Source of the DNA: Dunaliella salina
Taxonomy: Eukaryota; Chlorophyta; Chlorophyceae; Chlamydomonadales; Dunaliellaceae
Length of the DNA stretch: 13,944 nucleotides
Direction: 5' to 3'
Assembly: GCA_002284615.2 (NCBI GenBank)
Contig: MU069744.1
Coordinates: 40,977 to 54,920 of the forward strand
Made by a program: the position numbers and the translations under genes
In this document: positions 1 to 7,977 of the stretch, in pieces
Numbering within the stretch: the stretch's first letter is position 1
How the letters are laid out: each line of letters starts with the position of its first letter
The notes under the pieces: generated by a model
What the model was told of the DNA's origin: nothing
The model's database searches: none
Seen by the model: only the letters and a program-made list of their open reading frames with translations

Positions 1-207
1 TGTGTGCGTGCGCAAGCTTCCGCCTGTACTTGCTCGTGTTGAGACGTAAGTAAAATATCCATGGGGATTTTTGCATGTGTGTGCAAGGGTGCACACAGGT
101 GCAAACATTATCCATGCGTCTGTCTTTGCCGAGTTTAAAAATGTGTGCATTTATGAAATGTGATGGAATGAGGGTAGCAAATGCATGATCCCCAAGGAGG
201 CTCTCAC
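1..207 (-). other. Start of intron 1 of the TrpRS gene
   Basis: Begins with a GTGAGA donor at 207-202 and runs off the left edge. I see no acceptor followed by TrpRS-like coding sequence on the minus strand here. Confidence 0.6.
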
Positions 208-523
208 CAAATTGCTCCTGAAGGCCAACCCAGTTCTTGATGGCACCCAAGTAATTGCCCAAGTGCAGCTTGCCAGTGGGCTGAACCCCAGACAGCACAC
301 GCTTGCGCTGCTCCTGCTTCTGCTGCTGTTGCCCTGCTTCATGTGCTTCAGCTTGCACCTGTGGCACGCCCTCTTGCTGCTGCGTGGTGCTTGAAGCAGC
401 CCGCAGCGGGGATGCCAAGGGCCGCAGCCTGCTCGCACCGATGTTGAATGATCGAACTATGCAGGGCATTCCTCGAGAACTGACGGCTTGTTTCGGCAAC
501 GAGACGCTCCGCGTGCACTGCAT
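208..523 (-). CDS. trpS: Organellar tryptophanyl-tRNA synthetase, first exon (3' part off the left edge)
   Basis: Charges tRNA-Trp with tryptophan; a class I synthetase of the bacterial type, so expected in plastid and/or mitochondrion. Exon 1 encodes 105 residues plus one base and ends at a GTGAGA donor (207-202). Residues 78-94 read [17 protein letters not shown], the signature N-terminus of TrpRS; HLGN at 87-90 is the HIGH-type ATP-binding motif. Residues 1-45 are rich in Arg, Ser and Ala and nearly free of acids, like a transit peptide; 46-75 is a Gln-rich linker with no bacterial counterpart. The start chosen is the first Met after an in-frame TAA; a second in-frame Met (residue 19, codon 469-467) could be an alternative start. 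The next exon, expected to carry the FFIVDLHA-type segment, is not in bases 1-207. Family assignment is secure; the compartment is inferred. Confidence 0.88.
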
Positions 524-1192
524 CGTCAGGCCAGCCCGTTCAACTCCTACCGCCCAGACTTAAGCCTCCGGCTATAGGTCAAAACTGATACAATAAATAT
601 TGAATTCATCCCACCTACCGGGCAACGCGAATTCCATTATGATGGGATGGTGCAGCGCGCTTTGACTCTAGGGATTTCTGATTCAATTAATTGTTTAACT
701 ATTGGTTAAAGAAAGAGTGGAAGCCTGTGTGTTCAAGGCGACGGGGACGCCGTGGAAATTTGGACCCTACGTGGGCAAATATGGATTTAACACGGGGAAT
801 TTTCGAATCACTGACGTTGCCACTCATCCTGTGTGGGCATTTGTGATAAATCTCAAGATAACTATCCCTTCTGTGTGTGTACCTTTGTCAAAATTCCTTA
901 GAAATGCCAATCATGTTTTTCAATTTTCAAGGAGCCAGAAAACGGGAATCGCCTTACATCTGTGCTGGAAAATTTCCAGAGGGAGTCAACTGAAGCAAAA
1001 AATTGCACGCATTCTCGCATGCTCCCTGCATAGCTCATCAAAATACGACTGACTAGTGCTGGAGAGCTCCAGATCGCTCTCCTGGCCTCTGTTCACCACA
1101 GAATGGCCCGCAGCTCCACTCTGGGACCACTTCCCCCAAACTGAATGCCCAACCCATGCAAGGTATGGTGATCTTGAGCATGTCCAAAAAAA
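524..1192. other. Upstream region of the TrpRS gene; no recognisable gene
   Basis: Must contain the promoter and 5' UTR of the leftward TrpRS gene, but no TATA box or other core element stands out. A plus-strand open frame (702-1052, 116 codons) matches no family I recognise and has no convincing splice or start context. A small inverted repeat (CTGGAAA, one-base spacer, TTTCCAG) lies at 965-979. Confidence 0.4.
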
Positions 1193-1194
1193 GA

Positions 1195-1259
<65 letters not shown>
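1193..1259. repeat. (GA)n microsatellite
   Basis: About 67 bp of nearly pure GA with an AAG interruption near 1215. It produces artificial Arg-Glu and Leu-Ser frames on the two strands, which should not be called as genes. Confidence 0.97.
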
Positions 1260-1263
<4 letters not shown>

Positions 1264-2306
1264 CCTTTTGTGCTGGCTTTTCTTCTTCTTGTGCTGGCTG
1301 GAATTCTGTTTCTCACCAGCCTGCTGCTGAACCACTGGGTCTTTCCACTCTTTTCCCTTTTGCAATGGTATTTTGGTAAGGACCACAGATCACTAAAAAT
1401 CGTCCAATTTGTCGCAGTAAGTTGTTTGGATTGGAAATTTGGTGGTGATTTCTTTTGCCGTAATGCCGAGCAGCCAAAGCTATCTGGCCAAAGGTCAAGC
1501 TCCTAGCGTAATATAATGTTCTGTGGTGTAGAGCTCATGCCGCGGCTGTTTCAGCATGCTCTCCTCAACTGATTGTTTTTAAAACCTTCGGACTTCCCAG
1601 ACTTCCTCGACTGTTTATTTTCGAACCCTTAGGACCTCCCAGACTTCCCAAACACGTGTTTCTCGACCTCCCCCAGAAAAGAAAAGGAAAAGAAAAGTCT
1701 TCGCAAGCCAGAGGCCGCGTGCGTTAAGGGCAGGTCGACTAACTAACAAGTTAGCAAGCTAGTAAGGTAGCAGTGGCCTTACCAGAAAGCCCTCAGAACC
1801 TACACTAGACACAGCTAGACTAGGAGAGAGCCAGAAGCAGAACTAATTGGGATCTGGAGGGTTGCTGCTCGCCATGCCTCTGGACGCTCGGACTCTTCTT
1901 CTCCCATCCTCCGCCGCTGCGCGTCCAGCAAACCCCCTCCCAGGAGCCCCTTGAAAGCAAAGAGCGTGTCTGGTTTTTTTGATAGTGGTTAATCTTTGGA
2001 GGGCATGGTCCCTACGCTTGGCTGCTAGTGATCTGGCTTTTTATTTGGTCAGGCCCAGATTTACAAGGGATGTATTTGTATACTCATTCTAAATGGTAAC
2101 AGCCACACCAAGTAAGGTGATGTGTAAAGTCACTTGGTTATTCCTGTTTGAATTTCTGGATCTGCGGGTTCTAAGTCCAATTATGGTGTGAGAATGTTGG
2201 GTCACTGCATGTACTAGAGTGATGAAGGGGTTTGCGTCGGGACAGAATCTTAGTTGAGGATCTTGAAAGCTTCCAACCTTAAGGTTGGATCCCCTAGTAT
2301 ATTCAT
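1260..2306. other. Intergenic DNA with a short direct duplication; no gene recognised
   Basis: Holds an imperfect duplication of about 31 bp at 1576-1606 and 1618-1648 (both contain CCCAGACTTCC), a purine tract near 1675-1700, and a perfect 18-bp palindrome at 2272-2289. A 26-codon plus-strand frame at 1874 looks leader-like but stops at once. No reverse transcriptase, integrase, primer-binding site or paired LTRs are visible. Confidence 0.4.
2272..2289. repeat. Perfect 18-bp palindrome
   Basis: TCCAACCTT followed directly by its reverse complement AAGGTTGGA, with no spacer. It lies 17 bp before the first unit of the 106-bp array. Function unknown. Confidence 0.9.
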
Positions 2307-2937
2307 ACAGGCTTACCAGGCGCATTGCTGTGAAGCTGGGCACCCATGCCATATTTGCAGAGCATAACCAGGCTTATCATTGGCTTTCCATGGCTTTCCG
2401 GTTTGCAAGCACACAGGCTTACCAGGTGCATTGCTGGGAAACTGGGCACCCACGCAATAGTTGAAGAGCATTACCAGGCTTATTAGTGNCTTTCCATGGC
2501 TTACCAGTTTGCAAGCACACAGGCTTACCAGGTGCATTGCTGGGAAACTGGGCACCCACGCTATATTTGATGAGCATTACCAGGCTTATCAGTGGCTTTC
2601 CATGGCTTTCCAGTTTGCAAGCACACAGGCTTGCCAGGTGCATTGCTGTGAAACTGGGCACCCATGCCATATTTGCAGAGCATTACCAGGCTTATCAATG
2701 GCTTTNTGGCTTTCCATGGCTTTCCGGTTTGCAAGCACACAGGCTTACTAAGTGCATTGCCGGGAAGCCGGGCACCCATGCCATATTTGCAGAGCATTAC
2801 CAGGCTTATTAGTGACTTTCCATGGCTTTCCAGTTTGCAAGCACACAGGCTTGCCAGGTGCATTGCAGTGAAACTGGGCACCCATGCCATATTTGCAGAG
2901 CATTACCAGGCTTATCAATGACTTTCCACGGCTTACT
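2307..2937. repeat. 106-bp tandem satellite array, six copies
   Basis: Units start at 2307, 2413, 2519, 2625, 2739 and 2845, giving spacings of 106, 106, 106, 114 and 106 bp. Each begins ACAGGCTTACCAGG and contains GGGCACCCA, GCATTACCAGGCTTAT and TTTCCATGGC. The 114-bp unit carries an 8-bp insertion of TTTCCATGGC-type sequence next to an ambiguous base. Single Ns at 2489 and 2706 fall inside the array, as expected where reads collapse. Related GCTTACC words continue in degraded form to about 3160. Overlapping open frames in this stretch are artefacts of the repeat. Confidence 0.95.
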
Positions 2938-3112
2938 GGAAATTTGACTAGCATTCATGTGAATTGCGTTACCAGGTTTGCCATAGGCTGACAATGCTTA
3001 CCGAATTGGCAAGTTAAGGCTTAATGGCAAACTTACCTAGCTTAAAAAAAAAAAGTCTTACCAAAATCAGATGACCAGCTGAATAACGCTGGATTACTGA
3101 AACAGATAGCCA

Positions 3113-3158
3113 AGGCTTACCATCTCGCCTACCAGTCTGGTAAGCGAGCAGTAAGCCT
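3113..3158. repeat. 46-nt near-perfect hairpin
   Basis: Outer arms AGGCTTAC (3113-3120) and GTAAGCCT (3151-3158) are exact complements. Inner arms CTCGCCTACCAG (3124-3135) and CTGGTAAGCGAG (3137-3148) pair with one mismatch (a G-U in RNA). The arms are built from the same GCTTACC word as the neighbouring array, so it may have arisen by inversion of a satellite fragment. Confidence 0.8.
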
Positions 3159-3330
3159 GATAAGAGGGGTCGGTAATGCTTTTCAACATTCCGACATCCT
3201 TTTTTTTCAAGCAGGCTGGCAGTCGCATGTCTTGACTGAAGGCCTTTATCAGTAAACCCTTGAAACCTGAGGGCTACAGAGGCACCCACCCATGCTGGAA
3301 AACAGACAGCTGCGGAGAACACGCTTGGGG

Positions 3331-3372
3331 AGCATTCAAGGAACAGGCAATTTTAGGCCTCAGTTGAATCCT
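3331..3372. repeat. Dispersed short repeat, copy 1
   Basis: Shares AGCAT-CAA, CAAT-TTAGGCCTCAG-TGA and a following C/T-rich end with 6936-6978 in the same orientation. The second copy has an A-run where this one has mixed sequence. Confidence 0.55.
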
Positions 3373-3935
3373 CCGGAAAAGGAGACGCACCAAAGAGCCG
3401 CCAGTCCCCTTCACCACAAAGGTAAAGAACAAGGAGGGCTAATGGGAATGCAGAGGGCTGCTGGACCTTGAACAAAGTATTGTGTGCCATTGCAGTCAGA
3501 AGGAAATTTTAACTAGTTGAGCAGCTTGATAGGCTGCGGAATATCTTTCTACATAGCTGGTAATAAGCAGCCCATGTGAGCAAGGACAGCCCTGTAAACC
3601 CTTTTTCCAAAAGCAATGCACTTCACTGCAACATTCGGGACAGGTTTTGCAACATAGTTCCGCAACACATATAATGCCAATTCAATTTAATTTTTTCAAT
3701 TGTGCTATGAGAGGCCTGGACAAAGCCGATTCAAGTCCAAGTAGCTCCTGTGCATAATGCCTTCTGGTTATTCTGAAGTGCTAGCAGACAAGTTCTTGCA
3801 AGAGTGACAATCGCTTGTCTAGCAAGCTTCAAGATGCACGGAGGAGGACCTGCAAGGATCTCTGCAAAATACTCCCAAGGAAGCATTTGTCTTTTCTACC
3901 AAGTGGCTGCCTTGAGTTTCTATACGCAGTTCCAC

Positions 3936-3940
3936 TTACA
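3936..3940 (-). terminator. Candidate TGTAA polyadenylation signal of the epsin gene
   Basis: TGTAA on the minus strand, about 82 nt beyond the TAG stop at 4024-4022. TGTAA is the usual polyadenylation signal of chlorophytes, so position and orientation suit both this gene and a green-algal host. A five-base match can arise by chance. Confidence 0.4.
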
Positions 3941-4021
3941 AAGCAGGCCCAAATGTTATCGCCTGAGAGCAAGGGGTCAGGTCATGCCAGTATCATGAGC
4001 TTCAAGTGGAACCTCTCATCT

Positions 4022-7000
4022 CTAGTTCAGCAAGTCAGCAAATGGGTCTTTGCTTGGTGGAGGAGGAACGCTGCTGACGGCAGGTTGGAAGGTCCCCATG
4101 CCCCCAATCTTGGAGCCCACACCCTCTAATGTGCCCTGAGCACTTGGCTGTGTCGTGAACAAGTTTTCAGGCTGTGCACCACTGCTGAGAGGTGCACCCA
4201 CAAATGGAGCAAACTCCGAATCTGGCTGGGCTGCAAGAGAGGGCGCTGCTGGGCTGCGGCCCAAGCTCAATGCCGTGAAGGGGTCCGACAGATCAGCAGC
4301 TGTAGGGGCAGGGCCTGTAGTTGTTGCGACAGGGCCTGCCATCTCTCCCCATTCAGAATCATCTACAGAGCCAGCTGCAGGTGGTGCTTGGGCTGGAGCT
4401 GAGAGAGCGAGGGGGCCCGCCAGGTCATCAAGGCCACCGAACAGAGAGTCTGGGGGGTCTGGGGTGGGGGCAGGTGGTTGAGCTGGTGGAGGGGCAGAAG
4501 CGTGGGAGGCTGTTGCAACAGGCTCTGGTTGGAAGTCATCCCCAAGTAAGTCGATTGCTGAAGGAGGGGCGGAAGGAGCAGCAGCAGGGGCCCCTGGGAA
4601 GAGAAAAGTGGGCAATGGAGAAGCATTGTAAGGGAGCACAGCCAGTAAGCTGCACATAGGTCATGATGCAGGTGCGCATGCAAGAAAAGTTCACTTCATG
4701 AGTGTGCATGCTAATGACTCTTTGTGCCCCACCTTGAATGAGCAATGCAGAGTTTTGAGAGGGGGCACAGTCAAAAAGCTGTAGGCCACGATGTAGATGA
4801 GAACACAAGTATAGTTCAATTTTCAAGTGTGCATGCCGACAGACTCCGTGTGCACCATCTTGAATGAGCAACGGGAAGCATTGTGAAGGGCACAGTCAAT
4901 GAGCTGCAGGCCATGAAACAGGTGTGAATGCAGGCACGGTTCAATTCTCAAGTGTGCATGCTAACAGATTTATTGTGCGTCACCTTGAATGAGCAATGGG
5001 GAGCATTGCTAAGGGGGACAGTCAATAAGCTATACATAGGTCATGATCAGAGTTGGGTGAAGAGATTGAGCATGTGGCTGAAGAGTTTTTTTTTTGCGCA
5101 AGGGACTTCCTGTGCACCACCTCGACAAGACCTGGCACAGCAGCTAAGCTCAAAGCCTGCCAGTTGGGCACCCTTTGAGGAGCGACGTATGCACAGCATT
5201 CCTTGACGCTCTGTATCAAGTCGAACAAGTCAGCCATCCTGAGCTCACCCAAGTATAGAGCCAGGGCTACATGGAGCAACAGCCGGCTTTGCAGAGTCCC
5301 TTTCAGGCATTTCTCAAAAAATTTGCGGTAGGAAGCTTAAGCATTGCGAGCGTCTGCAATAAAAGGGCTTCAAGCACAGATGGAACTGTCCCAGGTCAAG
5401 CACACTAGTACTTGAATGCCAGCCTATGCAAATGAGCACGATTGGCTAATTCCATGGGTTTTTTAAAATACATTCACATGCACACTATTTTTCGGGGCAC
5501 ATATTAAAACTTTCAACTTTCATAGTTCAATGGATTGAAGTGTGGCTGCGATTATGCCATATACATTCTATCCAGGAGATTTAGCTAAGCATGTGTTCAA
5601 ATACCGTTCGTTCACGACCAGTTTGTTAATTAAATCATTCTGAGGCTCTGAAATGAATTCAAAAAATAATTTTGGGGCCCCCTGACGAAGTCGTGACAAA
5701 CCCCATAAAAATTCATTTCCCCCCGCTTCGCGCCTGATGAACTACAAACAAACTTGAAAAATAATTGTTTCTAGCGGTGCCAGCAAACAGCAATGAAAAG
5801 CGCTATCTTTAAGTACACAGCCACTGGCCTCTGCCAGAGCTCTCTCCGGAGGAGGTTCAGCAGAGGAAGCGGCAGAGGCAGCAGCAGCAGCAGGCAAGCA
5901 AGCCTGCACCAGCTCCAAAGGGGCCAGTTTGACGCCCGCAAGGCAGCAAGAACTGGACGGCACCACTCCCCAATCACAACCCTGTCCTCCCTGAGGAGCC
6001 CCCCCCCAGCAGCAGCAGCAGCAGCAGCAGCAGGAGGCCCAGAAGCGCAAGCGTGTGTCTGTGAAATCATGCACAAACTGTGACAAAGGAGAACCTTTCT
6101 TTTTCCCTTGAGTTCACCACCACACATTATGCACGCCCCACAGGCCCAGCCAGTTCCCTCCACTAGCCTCTTATCTTCAGCCCACTACAGCACACTGCAG
6201 CAAACTTGTGCGCTCAGAACCTCAGCACAACTCCAACTCAGCCTCAGCTCCAGCTCAGCTACAGCTCCAGCTCATGAACGAATTGAAAAAATCAATTCTA
6301 GCAAGATCTCTGACAAACTTAAACAAACTGCAGACGAACTCCAAGACTGATTTTTGAGGGTCCTGACAAACCTCTGACGAACCTCAAAAAATAATTCTTC
6401 AGGGTCAGCCTGACGAACTGGTCGTGAACGGACGGTATGCTCTTTTTTTTGCACTTTAAGGGCGACCATTCACAGCCACTTCATCTTGTTGGGGAGATTT
6501 TAACTTGTTGGAGAGATTCAACAAGTGTAGCTGGCGTTACAAGCTACAAGAGCATATGATCAGATTTGTGGTAAGTCACCCTGTGTGTCCAAATAGGCTA
6601 GGCAAAAGCTCGCATGGGGCACGCACACCCTAATTCCATGCTGTTCATGGGAAAACGGCTGAAATTGCCACATAACACCAATCACTGGATCTCTTCACCT
6701 CTTTTTTATTCGCAATGATACTCTTATTTGAACATGGACCACGATCATAAAAAAAAAAACACCCAATTTAGTGCAGTGGTCATAAACGGAGCTTTGGTGG
6801 TGAAAACGAGGGTTCATGCCTTGGCAAGTATGGCACTTGTGCCCCTACTGGCTGTTTCAAAACCTCAGTGCTGCAGAAACTTTCTGAGGAACATGGGCTG
6901 AAAAGTAGTCATATGGGGGAGGCCCATGCAGAGAGCATGCAAAAAAAAAAGACAATCTTAGGCCTCAGCTGACCCCCTCTGATACCTTACATGCATGTAC

Positions 7001-7896
7001 GCTGCGTGTATGTTTATATGGAATTGGCCAGCCCTACAAATTGAGCAATCAAACCATGGCTCACCTGAGGCTGGGAAGGCGCCTGTGGAGGCTTGCTTGC
7101 TCGGGCTCTGCTTCAAGCTCATGCCACCCAAAGCTGCGGCAATGGCAGGGTTGACTTTGACCTCTGACAGCTTCTTGGGGCCGGCTTTGTTCATCTCTGC
7201 GCAGCAATCCAGGGAGAAGATGAATGCCAATTTCACCGAACAACGGGACCGCCAGATGAAGCCATTGTTGTAAAGTCAGTTACCTATCCACTGGATATGT
7301 TAGTCCATGCCGTTTGTATCCATATCCACACTAATAATACATAATAAGTGGCATGGCAGCTGAGAGCGAGGAGACCAGACATTTGACCACCCAACATGGG
7401 TACCTGTGTCAGAGATGGTAGGGAAACAACAATTCATTTTCTAATGCAAAATGTAATGGTTAAGGATATTCACGAGGGGAATGAGGCAAACCAAGCCACA
7501 CTGCACACCTGGAAATCAGGCTTGCGGCACCCCTCATGGTGCTCAGCTTAACAGGTGAATGGAATTGGCACATCATTTTCGGAAGATGGGACCTTGCTAC
7601 GAAGCATAGGCAACGCTTGTGACGCTTGTGACTGCTTAAGCTTGAGCAGGAGGATCAATGCATTGGCAGCAGTGCACCACTGCAGCATAGCCTCACACAC
7701 GCAATTAATATCATAACAAATTGCAGCATGCAGAGTCACGGCATGTTCTTTCAGGGTCCACAATGTGCTACAATATGTACTCCAGAAATTGCATTGAAAG
7801 CAGAGCAAAAAGGCTTCCTTTGATGGTTGAATTGCTCGAGAATTATCATCATGCAAAACCATGAAAAAATACTAGTGCGTACTCCGTCACTTCCAT

Positions 7897-7977
<81 letters not shown>

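Larger units (their letters stand above)
2938..3935. other. Intergenic DNA between the satellite array and the epsin gene end
   Basis: Starts with degenerate satellite-like sequence rich in GCTTACC words, then the hairpin at 3113-3158, then about 770 bp in which I see no gene on either strand. It contains one copy (3331-3372) of a short dispersed repeat also found in epsin intron 8. Part of the right end may belong to a longer epsin 3' UTR. Confidence 0.4.

Noticed and set aside
1156..1506. Plus-strand frame with an Arg-Glu repeat followed by a hydrophobic, membrane-helix-like stretch ending at a GTAAGG donor-like site
   Set aside because: The charged part is the GA microsatellite in translation and the hydrophobic part comes from T/C-rich DNA. 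There is no upstream exon, homology or start context to support a gene.
1570..2300. Possible LTR or retrotransposon leader, given the direct repeats and palindrome before the satellite
   Set aside because: No paired LTR, primer-binding site, polypurine tract or pol motifs could be found.
2461..2921. Several overlapping open frames on both strands in the 106-bp array
   Set aside because: They are translations of a non-coding tandem repeat and contain ambiguous residues at the N positions.
2307..2937. CRISPR-like regular array
   Set aside because: The whole 106-bp unit repeats without unique spacers and the genome is eukaryotic; it is an ordinary satellite.
5742..6163. Extra epsin exon at the CTG/CAG tract
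   Set aside because: Exons 8 and 9 join directly in phase, and this tract lies inside an inverted-repeat element; its frames on the epsin strand are low-complexity.
7548..7862. Coding-like 104-codon minus-strand frame inside epsin intron 7
   Set aside because: The text looks helical, but the only good donor (AAG|GTCCCA) leaves phase 0, which does not fit exon 8, and the acceptor lacks a pyrimidine tract. Kept only as a remote possibility.
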